Shown piece after piece: positions 15,720 through 24,994 of a stretch of 42,793 bases of DNA. The stretch spans positions 1 through 42,793 of the forward strand of contig SPJP01000017.1 in the NCBI GenBank assembly GCA_006844665.1, given 5' to 3'. The notes under the pieces are model-generated. The model saw nothing but the letters and a program-made list of their open reading frames with translations, did no database searches and was not told where the DNA came from. The stretch comes from Paracoccaceae bacterium (GTDB lineage: Bacteria > Pseudomonadota > Alphaproteobacteria > Rhodobacterales > Rhodobacteraceae). Within the stretch, counting starts at the first letter, position 1, and each line of letters begins with the position of its first letter. A program made the translations under genes and the position numbers.

Positions 15720-16924
15720 GCTTTCTTCGCTTCGGCTTTGTCACCGGCCCCCTTATCGGTGCTTTGTGGCTGCTGACCTTATCCACCACCGTTGCGATCA
15801 CATTCTCTTTCGCTACAGGTGATCCCTTCCGGCCTTCGTTTTGGTTGTCATTAGGGATTGGGGCGGTCGCTGGATTGGTTGCGGTTGGTCCCCTCGCCCG
15901 ATTGCAAAAGCTTGGAGCGATTGTAGCCGTAATCTTTGCATTAACCATGATCGGCGCAGGGCCAATGGTGGCCGAGGCTGGTTCAGCCGTGCGCATTCTT
16001 GCAGCAGCAGTTTTGGCCGGGGTCACTGGGTGGACAACGCTGGTCATCATGGACGACACTCCTTTACATCGCTTAACCCGGCACGAGATGGAAGCCGCCT
16101 GGATCCGATTTCTAACCGGGTTCGGCTATATCTTCTTCACTGCTATCGTGTTGATCCCATTCTACGTAATGGTGATGACCTCGCTAAAGTCGCAATCAGC
16201 GCTGTTGCAGAATCCGTTGGACTTCTCGCTTGATTTGGACAAAGGCTGGGGTCTTTTTCGTAGTTACAAGGAGCTTTTCCAAGACTTCAAGTTTGGCCGC
16301 TACATGTGGACCAGCTTCTATGTGTCTGTGCTTACGGTTTTCATCACACTCGCGTTTTCAATCCCCGGGGCCTATGCCGTGGCCCGGCTACGGTTCAGCG
16401 GTCAAAAGGCGTTTTCACGCTCTATCCTGCTGATTTACATGGTACCTATGATCGTTTTGGCCCTGCCAATCTACATCGCGTTTTCCATGACAGGTCTGCG
16501 CAACACGGTCATCGGGATCATCTTGATTTACCCTGTTACGACCATCCCGGTCGCCCTGTACATGCTACAGGGCTATTTTCGTGGTCTTCCGGCCGAGGTC
16601 GAAGACGCAGGATTGATGGACGGGCTAAACCGACTTCAGGTCATCTGGAAAATCACCCTGCCCCTTGCGCTCCCTGCTTTAGCGTCCGTCAGCCTATACG
16701 TATTTATGATTGCGTGGAACGAGTTCCTATTGGCCTTCATGCTGTTAGACGACCCGTCGAAATTCACCCTGACGCGCGGGGTTTCAATGCTTAACAGTTC
16801 GGAAATACCCCGTGAACATTTGATGGCCGGGGCGGTGATCGCTACCCTGCCCGTGCTAGTCTTGTTCCTCGGGTTGGAGAAGTTCATGACCAAAGGTTTA
16901 ACGGCGGGGAGCGTCAAGGGATGA
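15716..16924 (+). CDS. Sugar ABC permease (MalG type) with extra N-terminal membrane module
   Basis: A 402-residue inner-membrane protein, against about 280 for ordinary MalG-type permeases. The C-terminal 275 residues carry the canonical permease domain, including the EAA-like loop VEDAGLMDGLNRLQVIWKITLPLALPAL. The N-terminal 125 residues add about four hydrophobic segments and a short cytoplasmic stretch (HRLTRHEMEAAW) before the usual first segment. It overlaps both neighbours by four bases (ATGA). The extra module has no function I can name; similar extensions might hold the complex or the GH63 enzyme, which is speculation. Confidence 0.87.
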   Translation: MSFLRFGFVTGPLIGALWLLTLSTTVAITFSFATGDPFRPSFWLSLGIGAVAGLVAVGPLARLQKLGAIVAVIFALTMIGAGPMVAEAGSAVRILAAAVLAGVTGWTTLVIMDDTPLHRLTRHEMEAAWIRFLTGFGYIFFTAIVLIPFYVMVMTSLKSQSALLQNPLDFSLDLDKGWGLFRSYKELFQDFKFGRYMWTSFYVSVLTVFITLAFSIPGAYAVARLRFSGQKAFSRSILLIYMVPMIVLALPIYIAFSMTGLRNTVIGIILIYPVTTIPVALYMLQGYFRGLPAEVEDAGLMDGLNRLQVIWKITLPLALPALASVSLYVFMIAWNEFLLAFMLLDDPSKFTLTRGVSMLNSSEIPREHLMAGAVIATLPVLVLFLGLEKFMTKGLTAGSVKG

Positions 16925-18183
16925 CAGCCCCGGATTCCATTTCACTTGATGACCAAGCGATTGATATTTTGCGCGGCAATGATCGTGGTGGCTACACAGT
17001 GCCGACAGCAGGCCTATACCCGTACCAATGGAACTGGGATTCTGCGTTTGCTGCTTGGGGATTTGCCCAAATCGACATGCCCCGCGCGTGGCAAGAAGTT
17101 GAGACCTTGTTTGCAGGCCAGTGGGCCGACGGCATGGTCCCACATATCCTGTTTCACAAACCAGACCCTGATTATTTCCCCGGCCCCGGTGTCTGGGGCG
17201 GGGTGGGGCCCGTTGCGTCCTCCGGCATCAGCCAACCACCTGTGGCAGCAACCTTCATTTGGCTGATGTATGAGATGAATCCTGACGCGGGCCTGGCCCA
17301 TGCGCGGAACCTGTTCCCAAAGATTCTGGCATGGCATCAATGGTTCATGGACTGGCGCTTGGATCAGGGCGCTGTTTGCATCACCCATCCATGGGAAGCA
17401 GGGCGCGACAACACCCCGGATTGGGACGGAGCCATGGCTGGCATCGACCCTGTAGGTGTCGGTGAATACAAGCGTCGGGATACATCCCATGTCGACCCGT
17501 CAATGCGGCCCACCAAATACGATTACGATCGCTATTTGTGGTTGGTCCAAATGGGCAACCGTCTGAAATGGGATCAGGCCGCCCTGCTAAAGGAAATCCC
17601 GTTTCGCGTGGCGGACCCGACGATGACCTTTGTTCTGCTGCGCGCCCAGCGCGACCTTTCGTTATTAGGCCAGGCCCTTGGCGAAGATGTCAGTGTGATC
17701 GAGCGTCACATCGAAACCCTGGAAACCGGTGCCCAAAGCCTATGGAACTCGGACCTTGGCTGTTTCGACGCCCGGGATGTGCAGTCAGGAAAATGGTCCA
17801 ACTGCGTATCGAACGCGTCGTTCCTGAACTGGTATTCAGGCATCGACAGCCCCGACATGCTGGCACAATATGACCGCGTCACCGCACTATGTAGCTACCC
17901 TGTGCCCAGCCATGATCCGTCCTCGGACAGGTTCGACCCGAAACGCTACTGGCGCGGCCCTACCTGGGGCATGATGAACGCCCTGATCGGTATAGGACTG
18001 GCAGAGCGTGGCTTTGCCGACCGGGCCGAGGCGTTGGGAACGGCCACGGCCGACCTTATCGCCGATCACGGCTTTGCAGAATATTTCGACCCAATGACCG
18101 GGGAGCCCGCTGGTGGCGGCACATTCACTTGGACAGCAGCCATCTGGCTGGCTTGGGCATCACCAAATAAGGAGACCACATAA
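16921..18183 (+). CDS. GH63-type glycosidase (glucosyl/mannosyl-glycerate hydrolase-like)
   Basis: A 420-residue (alpha/alpha)6-barrel hydrolase without a signal peptide, so it acts in the cytoplasm. The start region [20 protein letters not shown], then NWDSAF and [11 protein letters not shown], is typical of bacterial mannosylglycerate and glucosylglycerate hydrolases of GH63. By pattern, Asp163 (GRDN) is the likely catalytic acid and Glu387 (AEYFDP) the base. The C-terminal [10 protein letters not shown] is also conserved. It sits between permease and ATPase genes with overlapping codons, so the importer most likely supplies its substrate. Alternative substrates are glucosylglycerol or a trehalose-like disaccharide. 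Confidence 0.85.
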   Translation: MTAPDSISLDDQAIDILRGNDRGGYTVPTAGLYPYQWNWDSAFAAWGFAQIDMPRAWQEVETLFAGQWADGMVPHILFHKPDPDYFPGPGVWGGVGPVASSGISQPPVAATFIWLMYEMNPDAGLAHARNLFPKILAWHQWFMDWRLDQGAVCITHPWEAGRDNTPDWDGAMAGIDPVGVGEYKRRDTSHVDPSMRPTKYDYDRYLWLVQMGNRLKWDQAALLKEIPFRVADPTMTFVLLRAQRDLSLLGQALGEDVSVIERHIETLETGAQSLWNSDLGCFDARDVQSGKWSNCVSNASFLNWYSGIDSPDMLAQYDRVTALCSYPVPSHDPSSDRFDPKRYWRGPTWGMMNALIGIGLAERGFADRAEALGTATADLIADHGFAEYFDPMTGEPAGGGTFTWTAAIWLAWASPNKETT

Positions 18184-19232
18184 TGGGGGGCATTAAACTA
18201 GAGGCCGTTGAAAAGTGGTTTGGCAATGTGCAGGTCATCAAAGGCGTTGATCTGGATATTCAGGATGGCGAGTTTGTGATCTTTGTCGGTCCGTCTGGCT
18301 GCGGCAAATCCACTTTGCTGCGCATGATCGGCGGGCTCGAAGAAACCTCTCGCGGTGCAATCATGATCGACGGCCGTGATGTGACCGCCGAGCCGCCAGC
18401 CAAGCGCGGCCTGACTATGGTTTTCCAAAGCTATGCGCTGTATCCCCACATGTCCGTGCGCGACAACATGGGGTTTTCGCTGAAAACTGCCGGTGCCCCA
18501 AAGGCCGAGATTCAAGCCAAGGTTGACCATGCAGCCGAGGTTCTGAAGCTACAGGACTATTTAGACCGCCGCCCCAAAGATCTGTCAGGCGGCCAGCGTC
18601 AGCGTGTAGCCATTGGCCGTTCGATCGTTCGTGATCCAACCGCGTTCCTATTTGACGAGCCTCTGTCCAATCTGGACGCCGCCCTGCGGGTCGAAATGCG
18701 GTACGAAATCGCCAAGCTGCACCAGAACCTGAAAGCGACCATGATCTACGTGACCCATGATCAGGTCGAAGCCATGACACTGGCCGACAAGATCGTTGTA
18801 CTGGAATTCGGAACCATCGCCCAAGTCGGCCCCCCAAGAGAGCTGTATGAGCGCCCCGCAAACTTATTTGTCGCCCAATTCATCGGCTCACCCAAAATGA
18901 ACGTCGTGCCTTGCGCAACACAAGGCGGAAACTTCACCCTGCAAGGGGGACGTGGCCAGCCTTATGCGGGCAGCAAGCCTGCCGCGCATCTAGGCATCCG
19001 CCCCGAACATATTGAGATTGGAGCGCCAGGAGCGGGAGCGATTGATGGTGTAATTGACGTAGTCGAGTATCTAGGCGCAGATTGTTTTGTCATCTTGGAT
19101 TGCGCGGCCCTTGGTCAATTAACCGCCCGCGTTTCCGGTGAAACCGACTTAAAGCCCGGCGAAACTGTGGGGTTAATCTTCCCACCCAACCGTCAGCATT
19201 TCTTTGATGATAAAGGCATGGCCATAGACTAA
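18183..19232 (+). CDS. Sugar ABC transporter ATP-binding protein (MalK/UgpC type)
   Basis: A 349-residue ATPase. Walker A is GPSGCGKST, the signature [14 protein letters not shown], Walker [12 protein letters not shown], and the H-loop [14 protein letters not shown]; a TOBE/MOBE regulatory domain fills about 240-349. It drives the importer formed by the two upstream permeases. Its ATG overlaps the glycosidase stop (TAATG). It is the last gene of the operon, followed by a perfect 11-bp hairpin. Confidence 0.92.
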   Translation: MGGIKLEAVEKWFGNVQVIKGVDLDIQDGEFVIFVGPSGCGKSTLLRMIGGLEETSRGAIMIDGRDVTAEPPAKRGLTMVFQSYALYPHMSVRDNMGFSLKTAGAPKAEIQAKVDHAAEVLKLQDYLDRRPKDLSGGQRQRVAIGRSIVRDPTAFLFDEPLSNLDAALRVEMRYEIAKLHQNLKATMIYVTHDQVEAMTLADKIVVLEFGTIAQVGPPRELYERPANLFVAQFIGSPKMNVVPCATQGGNFTLQGGRGQPYAGSKPAAHLGIRPEHIEIGAPGAGAIDGVIDVVEYLGADCFVILDCAALGQLTARVSGETDLKPGETVGLIFPPNRQHFFDDKGMAID

Positions 19233-19239
19233 GCTCTCC

Positions 19240-19270
19240 GATGTTGGCGAGGAGTTCCTTCGCCAACATC
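19240..19270. terminator. Bidirectional hairpin between convergent operons
   Basis: GATGTTGGCGA (19240-19250) pairs perfectly with TCGCCAACATC (19260-19270) around a nine-base loop. It lies between the ends of two convergent genes (stops at 19232 and 19289). There is no clear T run on either strand, so its efficiency as a classical terminator is uncertain, but position favours termination of both operons. Confidence 0.7.
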
Positions 19271-19288
19271 CACCAATCGGCACTCGCC

Positions 19289-19720
19289 TTAGGTGTCAGG
19301 GATTTCCCGAGGTGCTCCCTCATCGTCCAAAGCTACGAATATGAAATCAGCGTCTGTCACTTTGGCTGCATTGTTGGAAAACCTCGCCCTTGCCCAGGCG
19401 TCCACGTGGATCCTCATAGATGTGCGGCCCACTTTTTTCAGCGTGGCGTACAGCGTGACCTCGTCCCCGACCTTGACCGGGCGCAGAAACTGCATCGCTT
19501 CAACCGCGACGGTGGCCCCTCGCCCTTGCGAAACCCGGCCCGCCATGTTTCCGGCCGCCAAATCCATCTGAGACATCAACCAGCCCCCAAAAATATCACC
19601 CGCAGGGTTGGTATCCGCAGGCATGGCGATGGTTCGGATCACCAAGACACCATCATCTTGCTGGCGACCGTGGGACCCGCGTTCGCGAGCGCGGGTTAGG
19701 CTATCTTTGTCTTCGTTCAT
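19289..19720 (-). CDS. Acyl-CoA thioesterase, YciA-like hotdog protein
   Basis: A 143-residue single-hotdog thioesterase. The motif MPADTNPAGDIFGGWLMSQM contains the conserved Asn/Asp and Gly residues of the YciA/BACH family, which hydrolyses a broad range of acyl-CoAs in the cytoplasm. It follows paaG by 121 bases and may be the last gene of the paa transcript, taking the place that PaaI holds in other clusters: releasing CoA from dead-end intermediates. PaaI belongs to a different hotdog subfamily, so the symbol is not used here. Confidence 0.85.
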   Translation of the reverse strand: MNEDKDSLTRARERGSHGRQQDDGVLVIRTIAMPADTNPAGDIFGGWLMSQMDLAAGNMAGRVSQGRGATVAVEAMQFLRPVKVGDEVTLYATLKKVGRTSMRIHVDAWARARFSNNAAKVTDADFIFVALDDEGAPREIPDT

Positions 19721-19841
19721 AAAGCTGCTTTCTTCACCGGACAGGACCTTTGACGCAGCCTAACGGTGGCTGATCTGGGTCAATTCAGCTTATGTAGGCA
19801 AAGGTGATCAGGGCGACAAGCTTTGGGCACAATGCCCCGTG

Positions 19842-20627
19842 TTATTTCCCTTGAAACACTGCTGTGCGCTTTTCAAGAAAAGCCGACACGCCTTCGGCAT
19901 AATCATCGCTTTCCCCGCAAATTTTCATCGCATCCGCTTCAAGCTCTAGATGCTCGTCGAGCGTATCCACTGCCGCCGCCTGAATGCTGCGCTTGGTCAA
20001 CCCTAATCCCAAGGTCGGACCTACCGAAAGCTTTGCCGCCAAGGCCCGTGCCTCTGGCATCAAGCTGTCATCCGGAAGCGCCTTCCAGATCAGCCCCCAT
20101 TCGGCGGCTTTTGCAGCTGGCAAGGCCTCGCCGGTCAGCGCCAAGCCTTTCGCCCTGGCCTCGCCTAGTAAACGAGGCAGATGCCAGCTGCCCCCTGTGT
20201 CGGGGATAAGGCCAACTTTGGAGAAGGACTGAATGAATTTAGCGCTTTCGCTGGCCATAACAATATCGCAAGCCAAACTCAGATTGGCCCCGGCCCCTGC
20301 GGCGACGCCATTAACCGCGCAGATGACCGGGAAATCCAATGATCGGATCAAGCGCACCAAGGGCGCGTAGAATGTCCGAACCGTGCGGCTAAGATCCGGC
20401 TTGCCCACCATCTTGGACGGGTCACGGTCCCCAAGATCCTGGCCCGCACAAAACCCGCGTCCGGCCCCGGTTAGCAACACGGCCCGTTTGCCAGTATCGC
20501 GCGCTTGTTCCAAAGCAGTGCGCAACGCAAGATGCATTTCCTCATTAAAGCTGTTCAGCCTGTCAGGACGGTTCAGAGTAATCTCTGCCCAAGTTCCATG
20601 GTCAGTGGTAAGGATCGTATCGCTCAT
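19842..20627 (-). CDS. paaG: 1,2-epoxyphenylacetyl-CoA isomerase
   Basis: A 261-residue enoyl-CoA hydratase/isomerase (crotonase) family enzyme. The oxyanion-hole motifs are GAGRGFCAGQDLGDR and NGVAAGAGANLSLACD; the Asp in SKVGLIPDTGG corresponds to the catalytic acidic residue. It converts ring-1,2-epoxyphenylacetyl-CoA into the seven-membered oxepin-CoA, the step after PaaABCE and before PaaZ. Its ATG lies four bases after the paaZ stop, and its order in the operon supports the name over other crotonases. Confidence 0.9.
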   Translation of the reverse strand: MSDTILTTDHGTWAEITLNRPDRLNSFNEEMHLALRTALEQARDTGKRAVLLTGAGRGFCAGQDLGDRDPSKMVGKPDLSRTVRTFYAPLVRLIRSLDFPVICAVNGVAAGAGANLSLACDIVMASESAKFIQSFSKVGLIPDTGGSWHLPRLLGEARAKGLALTGEALPAAKAAEWGLIWKALPDDSLMPEARALAAKLSVGPTLGLGLTKRSIQAAAVDTLDEHLELEADAMKICGESDDYAEGVSAFLEKRTAVFQGK

Positions 20628-20631
20628 CTGG

Positions 20632-22665
20632 TCACTTTCTATAGGACACCATTGTCAGCAGGTCGTATTCAGCGACTTGGTCGTCATCTTGGTCTGTCAG
20701 AGCCGCATGCCAGATCACTTCGCCATAGTCATCGGTGCGCGGCGTTTTCTTTTTCACGGTCAAACGTACCTTTATCTTGCTGCCTGGTTCGAGTGGCTTT
20801 TGAAAGCGGAGGTTTTCTAGCCCAGTATTGGCCAGCACAGGTCCTTCGTCGGGCTCAACAAACAAGCCCGCCGCAAATGATAGCAGTAAGTATCCATGGG
20901 CTACACGCCCCGGAAAGAACGGGTTTCTACTTGCTGCTGCCTGATCCATATGGGCGTAGAAGCTATCACCCGTGAAATCGGCAAAGTGTTCAATGTCTTG
21001 CATAGTCACTTCACGCTCTGGCGAATATAACGTGTCGCCAATCTGAAGCTCTTCAAAGCTGCGTCTGAACAAGTGGACCGTATCGGTTTGTTCTGCAGAT
21101 CCTGGCACCCAAGTGTTGCCAATTGCTGTTATGATATCCGGGCTGCCTTGGATCGCAGTGCGCTGCATGTAGTGCTTTACACCGCGTACGCCGCCCAGTT
21201 CCTCGCCCCCGCCAGCGCGACCGGGCCCCCCGTGTACCATGTTCGCCATAGGCGCGCCGTGACCGGTCGCCTCGGCCATCGACGTCCGGTTGTTAAAGTA
21301 CAAACGCCCGTGAAAGGCACCGGCCCCCAAAACAACCTGCCGTGCAATGGCTGGATCATGCGTAATCACTGACGCGACAAGACTACCCTCGCCTTTGTTT
21401 GCCAATGATATTGCGTGGTCCAGATCTTCATATGCCATAACTGTGGAAACTGGGCCGAAGGCTTCTGTATCATGCACCCGGACGGCTTTATCCGGGTTCG
21501 CACAATGCAACAGCATCGGCGGCAAAAAGGCCCCCGTGGCCCCGTCTGCGCCTTGAACATCGAACTGGTCGGGATTGCCGCAAATCAGTTCAGCTTCGGC
21601 CCGTAAGGTAGCAACTTTGCCCAAAACGTCGTCCTTCTGCGCCGCCGAGATCAACGCCCCCATTCGGGTGGTGGGTAAATCCGGTGCGCCGATGACGGTC
21701 TTGTTCAACCGTTGTGACAGCCCCTCAATCACGGCATCTAAATGTGATTTCGGTGCAATAATTCGGCGAATGGCCGTGCATTTCTGCCCCGCCTTCGTGA
21801 TCATTTCCCGGTGCACCTCCTTCAGGAAAAGATCGAATTCGGGCGTGCCAGGTGCTGCATCGGGGCCAAGGATAGAGGCGTTCAGGCTGTCTTGTTCGGC
21901 CATGAAGCGGACCGAGTTTCGCACCAAATGTTCTGACGAACGCAGCATGTAGGCTGTGTCAGCTGACCCAGTGAAACTGACGACATCCTGACAGTCCAAT
22001 TGGTCCAGCAATTCCCCTGTCGAGCCCGCAATAAATTGCAACGCGCCTTCTGGCAGCAGGCCGCTGGCCACGATCATTCGAACGCAAGCTTCGGTTACAT
22101 AGCAACTGGCCGTCGCGGGTTTCACAATCGCGGGCACCCCGGCCAGTAGTGTCGGGGCCAGCTTTTCCAACATGCCCCAAACTGGAAAATTGAACGCATT
22201 GATGTGAATTGCAGCGCCCAGCAATGGGGTGCAGACGTGTTGGCCCACAAAACTGCCCGAGCGTGAAAGCTGTTCTACATCGCCATCCAAATAAACATGC
22301 CCGTCTGGCATTTCGCGTCGCCCTTTGGACGCAAATACCAATAACGTGCCAATGCCACCATCGATATCAATCTTACTGTCTGTCAGGGTCGCCCCTGTGC
22401 GATATGACAGTTGGTACAGTTCGTCCTTACGTTGGCCTAAGTAAAGCGCCGCGGCTTTCAACATTTTGGCACGCTGGTGGAACGTCATTGTGCGCAAGGC
22501 TGGACCACCCTTGGAACGCGCGTGATTGCGCATCCCGGCTACATCCAACGCGTCATTTCCTGCTATCGCGAATTCGTGCCCCGTGGCGGCATCGGCTATG
22601 CTGCGCGCTCCGGCCCCTGGGGCGATCCATTCGCCGCACGCATAACTACTGATCTGTAAACTCAT
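20632..22665 (-). CDS. paaZ: Oxepin-CoA hydrolase / 3-oxo-5,6-dehydrosuberyl-CoA semialdehyde dehydrogenase
   Basis: A 677-residue bifunctional fusion, close to E. coli PaaZ (681). Residues 1-520 are an aldehyde dehydrogenase with Glu257 (MAEQDS) and the nucleophile Cys296 (KAGQKCTAIRR). Residues 535-677 are a MaoC-like (R)-hydratase with the Asp567/His572 pair in DFTGDSFYAHMD. The hydratase opens the oxepin ring and the dehydrogenase oxidises the aldehyde, so both domains are intact and predicted active. The ATG at 22665 matches the family N-terminus MSLQISSY; an upstream in-frame start adds 16 unrelated residues. It is 25 bases downstream of paaE. Confidence 0.93.
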   Translation of the reverse strand: MSLQISSYACGEWIAPGAGARSIADAATGHEFAIAGNDALDVAGMRNHARSKGGPALRTMTFHQRAKMLKAAALYLGQRKDELYQLSYRTGATLTDSKIDIDGGIGTLLVFASKGRREMPDGHVYLDGDVEQLSRSGSFVGQHVCTPLLGAAIHINAFNFPVWGMLEKLAPTLLAGVPAIVKPATASCYVTEACVRMIVASGLLPEGALQFIAGSTGELLDQLDCQDVVSFTGSADTAYMLRSSEHLVRNSVRFMAEQDSLNASILGPDAAPGTPEFDLFLKEVHREMITKAGQKCTAIRRIIAPKSHLDAVIEGLSQRLNKTVIGAPDLPTTRMGALISAAQKDDVLGKVATLRAEAELICGNPDQFDVQGADGATGAFLPPMLLHCANPDKAVRVHDTEAFGPVSTVMAYEDLDHAISLANKGEGSLVASVITHDPAIARQVVLGAGAFHGRLYFNNRTSMAEATGHGAPMANMVHGGPGRAGGGEELGGVRGVKHYMQRTAIQGSPDIITAIGNTWVPGSAEQTDTVHLFRRSFEELQIGDTLYSPEREVTMQDIEHFADFTGDSFYAHMDQAAASRNPFFPGRVAHGYLLLSFAAGLFVEPDEGPVLANTGLENLRFQKPLEPGSKIKVRLTVKKKTPRTDDYGEVIWHAALTDQDDDQVAEYDLLTMVSYRK

Positions 22666-22690
22666 TATCCAAGTACCCCTGATCCGTCTG

Positions 22691-23764
22691 TTATTGGTCG
22701 TAATCCACGACAATTTTGTCTGTCAGCGGATAAGCTTGGCACGACAAGACATAGCCTCGGCGTACCTCGTAATCCTCTAGCGCATGGTTCGCTGCCATCT
22801 CCGCCTCACCCTCCATCACCTTGCACCGGCATGTCGAGCAGACCCCGGCCTTGCAGGCAAACGGCGCGTCTACGGAATTTCCCAACGCCGCGTCCAGAAT
22901 TGAAGTGCCTTTGTCCGCCTCTATACCGCGGGTTGCCCCATCCAAGGTGATGCTGATCTGAGTTTTCGCAGCACTATCAGTAGCACTTCCCCCATGAGCC
23001 TTTTGCTTTGCACGTCCGGGTTGACTTGCACCAAACAGCTCAAACTTGATCTGTTGCTGCGACATGCCGCCAGCTTTTAGCGCGCGTACAATGCCCAGCA
23101 TCATTTGTTCTGGCCCGCAGATAAATGCAGTGTCCATGCTGGCCAGATCTATCCAATGCTCGAAAAGCTCTGCGCATTTTTCTTCGGTGACGCGACCCGT
23201 GAACAGATCGATGTCTTGGGCATCAGATTTAAGGATATGGATCACCGTCAGGCGGCCCATATAGGTGTTCTTAAGATCCTCCAGCTCCTCTCGGAACATG
23301 ATCGTGTTCACACCCCGGTTCGCGTAGACCAACGTAAACGAACAACCCGGTTCACGCTGCAACAAAGCCTTCATGATGGATAGGATTGGGGTGATCCCAG
23401 ACCCGCCCGCAAACCCAAGGTAATTGCGCGGCGCTTGGGGGCGATCATCAGGGGTGAACTTCCCCATGGGTGGCATAGCTGACAGGGTATCGCCAACCCG
23501 AAGCTGCAAGTTGGCATAGGTCGAAAACGCCCCGCCATCCAAACGCTTGATCCCAACTTGCAAGACCCCTTCATCCGGGCCAGCACATATAGAATAAGAC
23601 CGGCGTAGTTCCTGCCCATCGAATTCCTGCCTAAAGGTCAAATATTGCCCCGGCTGAAAAGAAAACGCATCCGCGTTATCAACGGGTGGGGCCAAGGTAA
23701 CCACGACCGCATCGCGGATGGTTTTTTGAATGTCCGTGACATGAAGATCATAGAAACGCGGCAA
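22691..23764 (-). CDS. paaE: Phenylacetyl-CoA epoxidase reductase subunit
   Basis: A 357-residue NAD(P)H reductase that feeds electrons to PaaAC. The N-terminal ferredoxin-reductase domain has RRSYSICAG (flavin), GGSGITPILSI (nucleotide) and FICGPEQMM; the C-terminal plant-type [2Fe-2S] domain has CKAGVCSTCRC and the distal LSCQ cysteine. The proposed start is a TTG at 23764 with GAGGGA five bases upstream, giving MPRFYDLHV, aligned to the usual PaaE beginning. A longer in-frame version starting at 23851 would overlap paaD by 77 bases and add 29 non-conserved residues. Confidence 0.9.
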   Translation of the reverse strand: MPRFYDLHVTDIQKTIRDAVVVTLAPPVDNADAFSFQPGQYLTFRQEFDGQELRRSYSICAGPDEGVLQVGIKRLDGGAFSTYANLQLRVGDTLSAMPPMGKFTPDDRPQAPRNYLGFAGGSGITPILSIMKALLQREPGCSFTLVYANRGVNTIMFREELEDLKNTYMGRLTVIHILKSDAQDIDLFTGRVTEEKCAELFEHWIDLASMDTAFICGPEQMMLGIVRALKAGGMSQQQIKFELFGASQPGRAKQKAHGGSATDSAAKTQISITLDGATRGIEADKGTSILDAALGNSVDAPFACKAGVCSTCRCKVMEGEAEMAANHALEDYEVRRGYVLSCQAYPLTDKIVVDYDQ

Positions 23765-23774
23765 ATCAAATCCC

Positions 23775-24242
23775 TCAGATACACTTGAAATAATCAAACG
23801 GTTCCAGACAAGCGCGGCATCGCCACTGTGCTTTGCATGGGGTTGACCCAAACTGGCTGATCCGTTCTAAGTCTTGCGACTGGCAGCGCGGACATCGCGA
23901 AGGGCCACCCGCGGCCGAGGGCGGCGCGATGCCGTAAGCCTCTAGCTTGGCCAATGCCGCTTGGCTGATCCAATCACTGGTCCAGGCAGGCGACAATTTG
24001 CGCCGCAGCTCAAAGTCCTGCAATCCACGTGACCGAAGTTCCTTTTCAATCTCAAAGGAAATCACGGATGTCGCTGGGCATCCGGAATAGGTGGGCGTGA
24101 TCGACACGATGGTTTTACCGCCTTCTCGCGCCACATCCCGCACAACGCCGATATCAACGACCGAGACGACGGGAATTTCCGGATCCGGCACACATTCAAG
24201 CCATTCCCAGATGGTATCAACGGAAGGCAGTGCATCTACCAT
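23775..24242 (-). CDS. paaD: Phenylacetyl-CoA epoxidase assembly protein
   Basis: A 155-residue protein with an N-terminal DUF59/MIP18-type domain (PDPEIPVVSVVDIGVVRDV, TPTYSGCPAT) and a C-terminal zinc-ribbon-like tail (CPRCQSQ, then CRAC, ending FDYFKCI). This is the PaaD layout. PaaD is needed for epoxidase activity and probably helps Fe-S or diiron assembly. The ATG at 24242 overlaps the paaC stop by 7 bases; an earlier ATG at 24272 is possible but has no ribosome site. The TGA stop forms part of the paaE ribosome-binding site. Confidence 0.9.
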   Translation of the reverse strand: MVDALPSVDTIWEWLECVPDPEIPVVSVVDIGVVRDVAREGGKTIVSITPTYSGCPATSVISFEIEKELRSRGLQDFELRRKLSPAWTSDWISQAALAKLEAYGIAPPSAAGGPSRCPRCQSQDLERISQFGSTPCKAQWRCRACLEPFDYFKCI

Positions 24243-24994
24243 GACGCCCCCGGATAAGCGCGTTGCAGCCATTGCATCTGGGTCAACAGATGGCCCAGAT
24301 GTTCGCTGTGGCGGAACCCAGTTTTCCCACCTTTATGGGCAAAAAAATCGGTCGGGGCTGTCAGGCATGCTTGTTTCAGAACCCGGTCTAACTGCTCGCG
24401 ATAAGCGGCTTCTAAGCGTGACAGATCTGGCCCTACACCGTTTTCTTGCGCAGCAAGATCAATGGCATCCGGTTCAAAAAACTCGCCAATATAAGGCCAA
24501 AGCAAATCAAGTGCTGCCTGCATCCGATCGTGGCTTTCTACTGTGCCATCCCCTAGGCCAATGACAGTATCGGACGATCGTTCAAGGTGATACCGCGCTT
24601 CTTTAAGCGCTTTCTCGGCAATCTCGGCAACCTGAGTATTCGAGCTTGCCTGCAAAGCATCCAACACAAGAACATGCCACAGATCGAACAGAAACTGGCG
24701 CATGATCGTTTGGCCAAAATCGCCGTTCGGTTGCTCAACCAGCAGGACGTTCCGAAAATCCCAAACGTCGCGCAACATAGCTAGATAATCCGCGCTGCGC
24801 CCGGTACCTTCGACCTCCCCCGCCAATCCCAGCCACAGCTGCGTTTGGCCAATCAAGTCCAACGCGACATTGGCCAGCGCAATATCTTCTTCCAAGGCGG
24901 GCGCGTGGCCGCACCATTCAGACACGCGATGCCCCAGCACCAAGGTGTTGTCGCCCAAACGCAATAGGTATTCAAACAAAGCATCCTGCTGCAT
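24236..24994 (-). CDS. paaC: Phenylacetyl-CoA epoxidase structural subunit
   Basis: A 252-residue ferritin-like helical protein, the non-catalytic partner of PaaA in the 1,2-phenylacetyl-CoA epoxidase. Typical features are LRLGDNTLVLGHRVSEWCGHAP near the N-terminus and KEARYHLERSSDTVIGLGDGT in the middle. The ATG at 24994 shares one base with the paaB stop (TGATG); a GTG one codon upstream is an alternative. The last residues overlap the paaD start, consistent with coupled translation of equimolar subunits. Confidence 0.92.
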   Translation of the reverse strand: MQQDALFEYLLRLGDNTLVLGHRVSEWCGHAPALEEDIALANVALDLIGQTQLWLGLAGEVEGTGRSADYLAMLRDVWDFRNVLLVEQPNGDFGQTIMRQFLFDLWHVLVLDALQASSNTQVAEIAEKALKEARYHLERSSDTVIGLGDGTVESHDRMQAALDLLWPYIGEFFEPDAIDLAAQENGVGPDLSRLEAAYREQLDRVLKQACLTAPTDFFAHKGGKTGFRHSEHLGHLLTQMQWLQRAYPGASW

